Below the pieces are notes generated by a model that ran no database searches, was not told the DNA's origin, and saw only the letters and a program-made list of their open reading frames with translations. From the NCBI RefSeq assembly GCF_023283885.1, contig NZ_JAKILA010000003.1:186001-250000 (forward strand): 64,000 bases of DNA. The letters run 5' to 3'. Each line of letters starts with the position of its first letter. The stretch's first letter is position 1. Both the position numbers and the translations under genes were made by a program. Shown here piece by piece: positions 8,908-17,664 of this stretch. This DNA is from Shewanella basaltis (GTDB lineage Bacteria > Pseudomonadota > Gammaproteobacteria > Enterobacterales > Shewanellaceae).

Positions 8908-9840
8908 TTACAATTGGATTTCTGGCATGGCGACCACTGGAATAATGGCGCCTGGATATTGAATTACTGTACTTGCCATCATGTGACCAGCAGATGCGGC
9001 TTGTGTTGCACTACCGTGGCAAAGACGTTTAGCTAAAAAGCCAGCGTTAAAAGAGTCACCCGCAGCAGTGGTGTCAATAATGTTTGATACTGGGGTTGCA
9101 GCAACATAATTGGTTTGGTTGTTTTCAATTACGATGCAATCTTCAGCGCCTCTTTTAATGATGAGTTCTTTTACGCCTAACGCTTGAGTACGCGTGATAC
9201 ATTGTTGAACATCAGTGTCTTCATATAACTGTATTTCGTCATCGAAGGTTAATAGTGCAATGTCGGTTAATGCTAATGCTTTTTGATACTCGGTCATCGT
9301 TTGTGCTTTATTTAGCCACAGTCTTGGACGATAGTTATTATCGAAAATAACCTTACCGCCTCGCTCTTTGAATGCTTTCAGCACTGAAAATAATTTTGCT
9401 CGGCCAGTTTCAGTTAAAATGGCTAGGGTAATACCAGTGATTAGCAGGTAATCATAAGTGAGCAATTGCTCAGCAAGATGCTCTGATTCGGGTTGATCAA
9501 ACATATACTTAGCAGCAGAATCATTACGCCAGTAATGAAAGCTTCGCTCGCCAGTGTCATCGGTTTCTATGTAATACAATCCCGGGTTTTTATGAGCGAG
9601 CTGTAAAACTAAACTGGTGTCGATGCCTTCTGTTTGCCATGCTGCTAACATTTGTTCACTGAATGAGTCGTAACCCAATGCCGTTACATAGCTCGTAGTG
9701 ATTGATTGAGATTTGGTTAAACGTGCTAAATACAATGCGGTGTTGAGTGTGTCACCACCAAAAGCTTGTTTTAATCCGCTCAATTTTTTTTGAAGCTCAA
9801 CCATACATTCGCCAATAATTGCAATTTTCAATGGTTTCAT
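8908..9840 (-). CDS. kdgK: 2-keto-3-deoxygluconate kinase (PfkB family)
   Basis: A 310-residue sugar kinase. The N-terminal GECMVEL and GGDTLNTALYLARL are typical of KDG kinases, and the C-terminal DTTAAGDSFNAGF is the PfkB ATP/active-site signature with the catalytic Asp. It phosphorylates KDG to KDPG, feeding Eda, whose gene follows 17 bp later. AAGG lies about 8 nt before the ATG. Substrate is inferred from neighbours (kdgF, eda, alginate lyases) and from family resemblance. Confidence 0.92.
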   Translation of the reverse strand: MKPLKIAIIGECMVELQKKLSGLKQAFGGDTLNTALYLARLTKSQSITTSYVTALGYDSFSEQMLAAWQTEGIDTSLVLQLAHKNPGLYYIETDDTGERSFHYWRNDSAAKYMFDQPESEHLAEQLLTYDYLLITGITLAILTETGRAKLFSVLKAFKERGGKVIFDNNYRPRLWLNKAQTMTEYQKALALTDIALLTFDDEIQLYEDTDVQQCITRTQALGVKELIIKRGAEDCIVIENNQTNYVAATPVSNIIDTTAAGDSFNAGFLAKRLCHGSATQAASAGHMMASTVIQYPGAIIPVVAMPEIQL

Positions 9841-9865
9841 GCTGTTACCTTATAATGAGTCTGAA

Positions 9866-10201
9866 TTACTTTAAAAAGTCTTCACGCGCAGGAGAAAACA
9901 TATCGAGCAAAATACTGTCTTGCTCTAATGCGACGGCACCGTGCATAAGGTGTTTGCGAGCAATATATGCGTCGCCGGCTTTAAGCACTTGCTTTTTGCC
10001 ATCGACTTCAGCTTCAAAGCTGCCACGAATGACATAACCTATTTGATCGTGAATTTCGTGCGCATGCACATAGCCAATCGCGCCTTTATCAAAATTTAAA
10101 TGCACAGCCATTAGTTCATCTGTGTAGCCGACGATTTTGCGTTTAATACCGTCGCCTAACTCTTCCCAAGGGTGATCATCAGCTTTAAAAAAAGGATTCA
10201 T
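9866..10201 (-). CDS. kdgF: KdgF-type cupin, unsaturated uronate ring opening
   Basis: A 111-residue single-domain cupin. The metal ligands are in YVHAHEIHDQIGYVIRGSFE (two His and a Gln spacing typical of KdgF) and in HLMHGAVALE. KdgF converts the unsaturated monouronates from alginate or pectin lysis into linear ketouronates (DEH). I placed the start at 10201 because GGAG sits 7 nt upstream. An upstream in-frame ATG at 10243 has no such site. First gene of the kdgF-kdgK-eda-symporter operon, divergent from the PL17 lyases. Confidence 0.92.
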   Translation of the reverse strand: MNPFFKADDHPWEELGDGIKRKIVGYTDELMAVHLNFDKGAIGYVHAHEIHDQIGYVIRGSFEAEVDGKKQVLKAGDAYIARKHLMHGAVALEQDSILLDMFSPAREDFLK

Positions 10202-10262
10202 TTTCGTTCTCCAACTGCTTTTTATGTTGCCTTCATTATACAAATAATAAACATTAAATACA

Positions 10263-10277
10263 TATTGTAATACAATA
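10263..10277. promoter_or_regulatory. Candidate alginate regulon operator upstream of kdgF
   Basis: TATTGTAATACAATA, a perfect odd-length palindrome 61 bp upstream of the kdgF ATG. Near matches occur at 15807 (13 of 15 bases), 25625 and 25875 (12 of 15), all before alginate genes. A GntR/FadR-family regulator at 29654-30367 is the natural candidate to bind it. Confidence 0.6.
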
Positions 10278-10404
10278 AGATCTTACCAATGTGATCCAAA
10301 TCGGTAATAAATAAATAAAACCATTTAAAAACATGCATTTGCATTTAAAAATAAATTTGAATAAGTTTATAAGATTTAAATAAATACACTACTTTGAGAG
10401 TAAA

Positions 10405-10420
10405 TGTGACAAAAATCATT
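10405..10420. promoter_or_regulatory. Possible CRP site before the PL17 operon
   Basis: TGTGACAAAAATCATT keeps the TGTGA half and three of five bases of the TCACA half with the normal 6-bp gap. It lies about 85 bp upstream of the first PL17 start. A match of this strength is only suggestive of catabolite control. Confidence 0.35.
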
Positions 10421-10435
10421 GTTAACAAGTCTATT

Positions 10436-10457
10436 TGTATGACAATATTGTCATACA
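10436..10457. promoter_or_regulatory. 22-bp perfect palindrome before the PL17 operon
   Basis: Half-site TGTATGACAAT followed by its exact reverse complement, centred 57 bp before the first PL17 ATG. Each half resembles TTGTANTACAA of the candidate regulon operator, so it may be a compound site for the same regulator or a site for another one. Confidence 0.6.
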
Positions 10458-10503
10458 GATTTTGATTTGAAAAAGATTAGATATCAGCCAAAAGGTAAAC
10501 ACT

Positions 10504-12657
10504 ATGACCATATCAACGCCCATTTTACTTACGCAGGCAGAAATAGCCGATTTACGTAAAGAGTTTGGACGCACAAGTTTGATGGGGAAAACAATAGCTG
10601 CCCATATAAATGAACTGCAAGATTTTATGCGTTTGCCAATAGATGTGCCTGGGCACGGTGAAGCAGGTGGTTATGAACATAACCGACACAAGCAAAACTA
10701 CACCTATATGAATTTAGCGGGTCGGTTGTTTTTAATCACCGAGCAGCAACAATATGCAGATTTTGTTATTGCTTTATTAGAAGAGTATGCAGATAAATAC
10801 TTAACGTTTGATTTTCATGTACAAAAAAATACTAATCCAACAGGGCGTTTATTCCACCAGATATTAAATGAACATTGTTGGTTATTGTACACAAGCCTTG
10901 CCTATTCTTGTGTGTCTCAGGTGATGACCCCAGCACAACGTACCCGAATAGAAAGCCAACTATTTGAACCTATGTTAGAGATGTTTACGGTTAAGTATGC
11001 CCATGACTTTGACCGCATTCACAATCATGGCATTTGGGCGGTTGCTGCCGTGGGTATTTGTGGTTTAGCCATTGGTAAGCGCGAATACCTCGACATGGCA
11101 GTGTACGGATTAGCGCGTAATGACACCGGGGGCTTTCTGGCCCAAATATCGCAATTATTTGCACCTTCAGGTTATTACATGGAGGGACCTTATTATCATC
11201 GTTATGCAATCCGTCCTACCTGTTTATTTGCTGAAGTGCTCAATCGCCACATGCCAGAAGTCGACATTTATCAATATAAAGATAAGGTTATTGGTAATAC
11301 GGTTAAGGCGTTGCTGTCTACTGCCTATCCTAACGGACAATTTCCTGCGTTAAACGATGCCTCCAGAACCATGTCAATTACCGATATGGGCGTACAGGTG
11401 GCTGTCAGTGTTTACTGTAAACATTATGGTATAGACGATAACTTATTAGGCATGGCAAAAATTCAAGACCGAGTGTGGATGCATCCTTGTGGATTGGCAT
11501 TATCTCGTGCATTTGAACAGACACAAGCACAATCAGACATAGGTATTCCATTTTGGCCAAGTGTGGAATTAAATGAAGGCCCTGATGGCACTCATGGTGC
11601 GCAAGGTTTTATCCGCATGCAGGATAAAAAAGGCGATGTGTCGCAATTGGTCATGAACTATGGTCAACATGGTATGGGGCACGGTAATTTTGACACGTTA
11701 GGGATCACTTTCTTTAACCGCGGTCAAGAAGTGCTGCGAGAATATGGCTTTGCCCGTTGGGTCAATGTTGAGCCTAAATTTGGTGGGCGTTATCTTGACG
11801 AAAACAAATCTTATGCTCGGCAAACCATTGCCCATAATGCCGTGACCGTGGATGAAAAATGTCAGAATGAGTTTAACGTTGAACGCGCCGACAGCGTACA
11901 CGGTTTGCCACACTTTTTTAGTGTCGACAGTGATGTTATTGCCGGCATGAGTGCTTTTGCTAACCAACATTATGATGGTTTGTCTATGCAAAGAAGCGTA
12001 TTTATGCTGGCTTTGCCGGAACTTGAATCGCCGCTATTAATTGACCTATATCGTTTAGCGGGTGACGGCGAGCACCAGTATGACTATTCGCATCAATATG
12101 ACGGTCAGATTATTCGTACTAACTTTGATTATGTATGTCATCAAGAAGTGTCGACTCTAGGTCATGATAATGGATATCAGCATTTGTGGCATATCGCTTC
12201 GGGTAAACCCAGTGGTACAGCTCTTGTCAGTTGGCTGCAACAGCAAACGTATTACACCTGGCTAGGCACTAGCAGTAATGAACATAGCGAAATTGTCTTT
12301 ACCCGTACAGGAGCAAATGACCCAAGCTTTAACCTTCGTAGCGAACCGGCTTTTATCTACCGCACTCAAGGTCAATCGACCTTACTTGCCTCGGTACTTG
12401 AAACCCATGGTTATTTTAATGAAGAGTTTGAACAGTCGGTTAATGCTCGCGGTAAAGTAAGCAATATCAAAGTAATAGGGCATGATGAGTATACATCAGT
12501 TATTGAAATCACCACATCAGAATCAACTGTTACGTTAATGGTAAGTAATCAGTTATCTACACCAACAAGTGAGCACAGCGTCACCTTTAATCATAAAACA
12601 TATCAATTTAGCGGCCATTATGCTGTCGAGATTACTGCAATAAAGCAGGAGAAATAA
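10504..12657 (+). CDS. PL17 oligo-alginate lyase, cytoplasmic (first of a tandem pair)
   Basis: A 717-residue protein with an all-alpha toroid N-terminal half and heparinase II/III-like C-terminal half, the layout of exolytic PL17 enzymes that cut alginate oligomers to unsaturated monomers. Likely active-site residues are Asn174-His175 in RIHNHGIWAVAAVG and the Tyr pair 230-231 in YYMEGPYYHRYA. FGGRY and KSYARQTIAHNAVTVDEK follow in the second domain. There is no signal peptide, so it should act in the cytoplasm after symporter uptake. AAAGG lies about 10 nt before the ATG. It is one base from the next gene, a close paralogue. Confidence 0.93.
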   Translation: MTISTPILLTQAEIADLRKEFGRTSLMGKTIAAHINELQDFMRLPIDVPGHGEAGGYEHNRHKQNYTYMNLAGRLFLITEQQQYADFVIALLEEYADKYLTFDFHVQKNTNPTGRLFHQILNEHCWLLYTSLAYSCVSQVMTPAQRTRIESQLFEPMLEMFTVKYAHDFDRIHNHGIWAVAAVGICGLAIGKREYLDMAVYGLARNDTGGFLAQISQLFAPSGYYMEGPYYHRYAIRPTCLFAEVLNRHMPEVDIYQYKDKVIGNTVKALLSTAYPNGQFPALNDASRTMSITDMGVQVAVSVYCKHYGIDDNLLGMAKIQDRVWMHPCGLALSRAFEQTQAQSDIGIPFWPSVELNEGPDGTHGAQGFIRMQDKKGDVSQLVMNYGQHGMGHGNFDTLGITFFNRGQEVLREYGFARWVNVEPKFGGRYLDENKSYARQTIAHNAVTVDEKCQNEFNVERADSVHGLPHFFSVDSDVIAGMSAFANQHYDGLSMQRSVFMLALPELESPLLIDLYRLAGDGEHQYDYSHQYDGQIIRTNFDYVCHQEVSTLGHDNGYQHLWHIASGKPSGTALVSWLQQQTYYTWLGTSSNEHSEIVFTRTGANDPSFNLRSEPAFIYRTQGQSTLLASVLETHGYFNEEFEQSVNARGKVSNIKVIGHDEYTSVIEITTSESTVTLMVSNQLSTPTSEHSVTFNHKTYQFSGHYAVEITAIKQEK

Positions 12658-12658
12658 C

Positions 12659-14809
12659 ATGAGTTACCAACCTTTATTATTAAATTTTGATGAAGCAGCA
12701 CAACTGCGACAGTCGTTAAACACCGAGACACTACTAGGTAAAGCATTGGCTCGAGATATTGCCCAAACAGATGATTACATTGTCACAGTAGGGATTGAGG
12801 TGCCAGGCCATGGCGAAGGCGGCGGTTATGAACATAACCGTCACAAGCAAAATTACATTCACATGGATTTAGCAGGGCGATTATTTTTAATCACCCAAGA
12901 TGATAAATACCGAAACTACATTGTTGATATGTTGACCGCTTATGCCACTGTGTACCCCACACTGGAAAGTAATGTCAGCCGTGACAGTAATCCACCAGGT
13001 AAACTGTTCCACCAAACATTAAACGAAAACATGTGGATGCTGTACGCATCGTGTGCTTATAGCTGTATTTATCACACGTTGGACGAAACCCAAAAACGCC
13101 ATATAGAAGACAACTTACTTAAACAAATGATCGATATGTTTGTGGTGACCTACGCACATGATTTTGACATTATTCATAATCATGGCTTGTGGGCCGTGGC
13201 CGCAGTGGGCATTTGTGGTTATGCAATTAACGATCAAGCATCGGTAGATAAAGCACTCTATGGGCTTAAATTAGATAAAGTCAGTGGCGGCTTTTTAGCG
13301 CAATTAGACCAATTGTTTTCACCCGACGGTTACTACATGGAAGGCCCTTACTACCATCGTTTCTCGTTACGTCCAATTTACCTTTTTGCCGAAGCCATTG
13401 AGCGTCGCCAGCCCGACATTGGGATTTACCAATTTAACAATTCTGTGATTAAAACCACCTCATATGCGGTAATGTCAACGGCGTTCCCTGATGGCACCTT
13501 ACCCGCGCTTAATGATTCATCGAAAACCATCAGTATTAATGATGAAGGTGTGATCATGGCCACCAGCGTTTGTTATCACCGTTATGAGCAAAACGATACG
13601 TTATTAAGCATGGCAAGCCATCAACAAGATGTGTGGGTACATATTTCTGGGTTAACCCTATCTAATGCAGTAAACGACACCAAAGACATTAAACCTTTTA
13701 GTTGGGGCAGTTTGTTTGTAACCGACGGCCCAGAAGGTGAAAAGGGCGGCGTTGGTATTTTGCGTCATCGCGATGCTAAAAACGACGATACCATGGCACT
13801 GATTTGGTTTGGTCAACATGGCAGCGATCATCAATACCATTCCGCACTCGACCACGGCCATTATGATGGTTTGCACCTCAGTGTGTTTAATCGTGGCCAA
13901 GAAGTGTTGCACGATTATGGTTTTGGTCGTTGGGTAAACGTAGAGCCTAAATTTGGTGGCCGTTATATTCCAGAAAACAAATCATATTGCAAGCAAACGG
14001 TGGCTCACAACACGGTAACAGTGGATCAAAAAACGCAAAATAATTTTGATACTGCCAGAGCTGAATCTAAATTTGGCCAAAAACATTTTTTCAAAGCAGA
14101 TGACTCAAGTTTGCAGGGCATGAGCGGCCGTATTGCAGATTATTATGACGGCACAGAAATGCAGCGAACGATTATTGTTGCAGACATTGCCGAATTTGAA
14201 AAACCATTAGTAATTGATGTGTATCGTATTGTGGCCGATAAACCACATCAATACGATTTACCAATGCATCATTCTGGGCAAATTATTCGCACTGATTTTG
14301 AATACCAAACCCAATCGACGTTAAAACCACTTGGCGCCGATAATGGTTATCAGCACCTGTGGCATGTTGCATCTGGCAATGTGAGTGGCAGTAGTTTGGT
14401 GAGTTGGTTACACGGAAATAGCTATTACAGCCTAGTGGCCAGTGCAACGGCAAACAGTGAAGTGATATTTGCACGCACAGGCGCAAACGATCCTGACTTT
14501 AACTTACGCAGTGAACCGGCATTTATTTTACGTCAATCAGGGCAAAATCATGTGTTTGCTTCTGTATTAGAAACCCACGGTTATTTTAACGAATCGATTG
14601 AGGCTTCTGTTGGCGCACGTGGTTTAGTGAGCAAGGTTGAAGTGCTTGGCCATAATGACAACGCCACCGTGATCAACGTCAGTACAACAAGTGGCAAGAA
14701 CTATGTGGTGGCTATTTCGAATTTGACTGGAGAAGCATTAGAGGCTCAGCATTGCGTTGAGTTTAATGGCAACCGTTATCAATGGCAGGGGCCATTTGCT
14801 GTTTTGTAA
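12659..14809 (+). CDS. PL17 oligo-alginate lyase, cytoplasmic (second of a tandem pair)
   Basis: A 716-residue paralogue of the preceding gene with the same motifs: Asn174-His175 in IIHNHGLWAVAAVG, Tyr231-Tyr232 in YYMEGPYYHRFS, then KSYCKQTVAHNTVTVDQK. No signal peptide. The stop of the first gene and this ATG are separated by one base, with AGGAG just before, so the two are translationally coupled. It carries a short extra segment (around residues 330-400) rich in His/Asp that the first copy lacks. The pair may divide substrates by M/G content or chain length, which is not visible from sequence. Confidence 0.92.
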   Translation: MSYQPLLLNFDEAAQLRQSLNTETLLGKALARDIAQTDDYIVTVGIEVPGHGEGGGYEHNRHKQNYIHMDLAGRLFLITQDDKYRNYIVDMLTAYATVYPTLESNVSRDSNPPGKLFHQTLNENMWMLYASCAYSCIYHTLDETQKRHIEDNLLKQMIDMFVVTYAHDFDIIHNHGLWAVAAVGICGYAINDQASVDKALYGLKLDKVSGGFLAQLDQLFSPDGYYMEGPYYHRFSLRPIYLFAEAIERRQPDIGIYQFNNSVIKTTSYAVMSTAFPDGTLPALNDSSKTISINDEGVIMATSVCYHRYEQNDTLLSMASHQQDVWVHISGLTLSNAVNDTKDIKPFSWGSLFVTDGPEGEKGGVGILRHRDAKNDDTMALIWFGQHGSDHQYHSALDHGHYDGLHLSVFNRGQEVLHDYGFGRWVNVEPKFGGRYIPENKSYCKQTVAHNTVTVDQKTQNNFDTARAESKFGQKHFFKADDSSLQGMSGRIADYYDGTEMQRTIIVADIAEFEKPLVIDVYRIVADKPHQYDLPMHHSGQIIRTDFEYQTQSTLKPLGADNGYQHLWHVASGNVSGSSLVSWLHGNSYYSLVASATANSEVIFARTGANDPDFNLRSEPAFILRQSGQNHVFASVLETHGYFNESIEASVGARGLVSKVEVLGHNDNATVINVSTTSGKNYVVAISNLTGEALEAQHCVEFNGNRYQWQGPFAVL

Positions 14810-14862
14810 AACTAACGCCTTAATTAGGGCCTGTCTGACATGGTTATTTTATAGCGTAACGG

Positions 14863-14896
14863 AAAAAGGTTGAACAAAGATGTTCAACCTTTTTTG
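14863..14896 (+). terminator. Terminator of the PL17 operon
   Basis: Stem AAAAAGGTTGAACA with its complement around an AAGA loop, followed by a T run, about 55 bp past the stop of the second PL17 gene. Confidence 0.9.
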
Positions 14897-15806
14897 TCAC
14901 TATGCAATATTGATGTGTCAGCGACAAGCGTTACAAACTAACCTGAATATAATCGCTAGCCACTATTTTATTGTTGTTACTGCCGCACACCACTAAGGGG
15001 GTTCATTACCTTAATCATCCCTGTCTTAAACAGTCATTCAATCCCAACATCACCAGAATTATCCGGCAAACGGTGATTGAGATCGGTTGTGAATGTTTTT
15101 GTTTGCGCAAAACCGGTGCCGGGATACTGAATCAAAATCATGATGTGATGTTCAACATGCACATAACAACTAAATAATTCGTCAAAGTTTATGCATTCCT
15201 GGTGGCTGGGGCGTGGACGATTAAATTGGTTTCTCACCAAATTAGCTGAGATGCATTATCGCGTTGTAATACATTTTTAGCTTGATTTCATATTGGGGTA
15301 GGGACGTCATAATGTAAAATGATGACCTAATATCATGTGGCGCCCGTTTAGATAATAAAGTGTTAAGGCATGTGTTTTGAACCATTAATGTGACCAACAA
15401 TCACAGCATGTGCCGGAAATTTACTGTTATCACCACGGCGACTAATCCCAATCTGCTACAAGGGGTGTTTAGTCGTAAGTTTGCTGAGTGTCATTTGGTA
15501 CTTTCAATAGGATCATCTACTTAAAAACCTTAATTAGTAATACAAATAAAGCGATCCTGAGCACGTAAAAAACACAGCTTTATGTCGTAATATCGATTTA
15601 CATCAAATTTATTTTCGCTCCCTAATACCTATGGCAAAGCCTTTTGGGTAATGAAAAAACTAATTATTGTTGATTTATAATTGCTTAAAATCAAATTGCC
15701 AGCGTCTGTAACAATGTTGTGCGCTACGTGGGTGTTAATTTGTTGGTTATTTTTATTGTCATTTTAGTCACAAGAATTAAATTCGATCGGTGTCACCAAA
15801 TTGAGT
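14897..15806. other. Gene-free spacer between PL17 operon and second symporter
   Basis: About 0.9 kb without a convincing gene. Two 68-codon frames on opposite strands around 14971-15240 overlap each other and lack ribosome binding sites. The last 200 bp presumably holds the promoter for the symporter-lyase operon. Confidence 0.6.
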
Positions 15807-15821
15807 TATTGTAGTACAAAT
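15807..15821. promoter_or_regulatory. Candidate alginate regulon operator before the second symporter
   Basis: TATTGTAGTACAAAT matches the kdgF-proximal palindrome at 13 of 15 positions and lies 54 bp upstream of the symporter ATG. Confidence 0.55.
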
Positions 15822-15875
15822 TGACGGTATGAAAATTTATACTTGATTGCAATAACAACTACAGAAGGTACAAAA

Positions 15876-17633
15876 ATGGAACTCAATACTATTATCGTCG
15901 GGATCTATTTTCTATTCCTAATCGCGATCGGTTGGATGTTTAGAACGTTTACGACTAATACCAGTGACTACTTTCGTGGTGGTGGGAGTATGTTGTGGTG
16001 GATGGTGGGTGCTACAGCTTTTATGACGCAATTTAGTGCATGGACGTTTACTGGCGCCGCAGGTAAGGCATACACAGACGGCTTTGCAGTGGCGTTTTTA
16101 TTTTTAGCCAACGCGTTTGGTTATTTAATGAATTACGTTTATTTTGCACCTAAGTTTCGTCAGTTACGCGTCGTGACAGTGATTGAAGCGATTAGAATGC
16201 GCTTTGGCAACACCAACGAACAAGTTTTTACCTGGACTGGCATGCCTAACAGTGTGGTATCTGCGGGTATTTGGCTTAACGGTTTAGCGATTATTGCATC
16301 CAGCATATTTGGTTTTGACATGACGACGACCATTATATTAACTGGCCTAGTCGTTCTTGCAATGTCGGTGACAGGTGGATCATGGGCAGTAATTGCATCT
16401 GACTTTATGCAAATGGTGATCATTATTGCAGTCACACTAACTTGTGCTATTTCGGCAATGATATATGGCGGCGGCCCAGTCAATATTGTTGACAACTTCC
16501 CAACCGAATCTTTTATTACCGGTGGCGATTTAAATTATTTGAGTATTTTTACACTTTGGGCGGTATTTATTTTTATTAAGCAGTTCAGTATTACTAATAA
16601 CATGCTTAATTCTTATCGTTACCTTGCTGCAAAAGATTCCAATAACGCCCGTAAAGCTGCGCTACTGGCATGTATATTAATGACAATAGGACCTGTCATT
16701 TGGTTTATGCCAAGTTGGTTTATTGCAGGTCAAGGTATCGACTTAGCCAGTGCTTACCCAGACGCAGGTAGCAAAGCCGCTGATTTTGCATACTTATACT
16801 TTGTTGAACATTACATGCCAGTAGGCATGGTAGGTTTATTGATTGCCGCTATGTTTGCGGCAACCATGTCTTCAATGGACTCAGGCTTAAATCGTAACTC
16901 GGGGATTTTTGTAAAAAATTTCTACGAGCCCATTTTACGGCCTAACGCATCTGAAAAAGAACTGGTTACCGTTTCGAAACTCACTTCAACGGCCTTTGGT
17001 ATCGCCATTATTCTGGTGGCTTTATTTATTAACTCTCTCAAAGGTTTAAGTTTATTCGATACCATGATGTACGTCGGTGCGCTACTGAGTTTCCCGATGA
17101 CCATACCTGCTTTTTGCGGATTTTTTATCAAGAAAACCCCTGACTGGGCAGCTTGGGGCACCTTAATTGTCGGCGCGATTGTGTCTGTGATTGTTGGGTT
17201 AATTATTACTCCAGACATGATTGAAAATGCCTTTGCATTAGAGAATAAATTAACCTCGAGAGAGTGGGCAGATCTTAAAGTCGCTATAGGCTTAATTGGC
17301 CACATTGTATTGACTGGCGGATTCTTTGTGATGTCGACATTATTTTATACACCTTTAACACAAGAGCGCCAACGTAACGTTGATACGTTTTTTGATAATT
17401 TAGCGACACCATTGGTCTCTGAAGGTGAAGCACAGAAAAAATTAGACAATAAACAACGAAAAATGCTCGGCACTTTAATTGCGTCTGTGGGCATCGCGAT
17501 TATGGCGATGTTTGCACTGCCTAATCCCTTTTGGGGACGAATGACATTTGTACTGTGCGGCGTAATTGTACTGGCAGTTGGCCTATTATTGGTGAAAGCA
17601 GTAGATGATAATCACGCCGCTAAGACCGCTTAA
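15876..17633 (+). CDS. SSS-family sodium:solute symporter, probable DEH/oligo-alginate uptake (second copy)
   Basis: About 585 residues from the ATG at 15876, chosen over an upstream frame extension because AGAAGGT lies 6 nt before it and the protein then begins MELNTIIVGIYFLF, as in its paralogue. It shares DYFRGGGSMLWWMVGATAFM and MFAATMSSMDSGLNRNSGIF with the symporter at 6395-8167. Multiple membrane segments. Two such carriers in alginate loci have been seen with different affinities or substrates in other marine bacteria, so a division of labour is plausible but unproven. An exported lyase gene follows 31 bp downstream. Confidence 0.88.
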   Translation: MELNTIIVGIYFLFLIAIGWMFRTFTTNTSDYFRGGGSMLWWMVGATAFMTQFSAWTFTGAAGKAYTDGFAVAFLFLANAFGYLMNYVYFAPKFRQLRVVTVIEAIRMRFGNTNEQVFTWTGMPNSVVSAGIWLNGLAIIASSIFGFDMTTTIILTGLVVLAMSVTGGSWAVIASDFMQMVIIIAVTLTCAISAMIYGGGPVNIVDNFPTESFITGGDLNYLSIFTLWAVFIFIKQFSITNNMLNSYRYLAAKDSNNARKAALLACILMTIGPVIWFMPSWFIAGQGIDLASAYPDAGSKAADFAYLYFVEHYMPVGMVGLLIAAMFAATMSSMDSGLNRNSGIFVKNFYEPILRPNASEKELVTVSKLTSTAFGIAIILVALFINSLKGLSLFDTMMYVGALLSFPMTIPAFCGFFIKKTPDWAAWGTLIVGAIVSVIVGLIITPDMIENAFALENKLTSREWADLKVAIGLIGHIVLTGGFFVMSTLFYTPLTQERQRNVDTFFDNLATPLVSEGEAQKKLDNKQRKMLGTLIASVGIAIMAMFALPNPFWGRMTFVLCGVIVLAVGLLLVKAVDDNHAAKTA

Positions 17634-17664
17634 TACATGATGTATAATCAATAAGGTTGATAAA

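Noticed and set aside
14821..14850. Another end of MITE-like element C (AGGGCCTGT)
   Set aside because: Only nine bases match the element end, with no partner end or internal similarity.
15034..15240. Possible small protein on the minus strand (68 codons)
   Set aside because: Overlaps another equally long frame on the plus strand, no ribosome binding site, no family seen.
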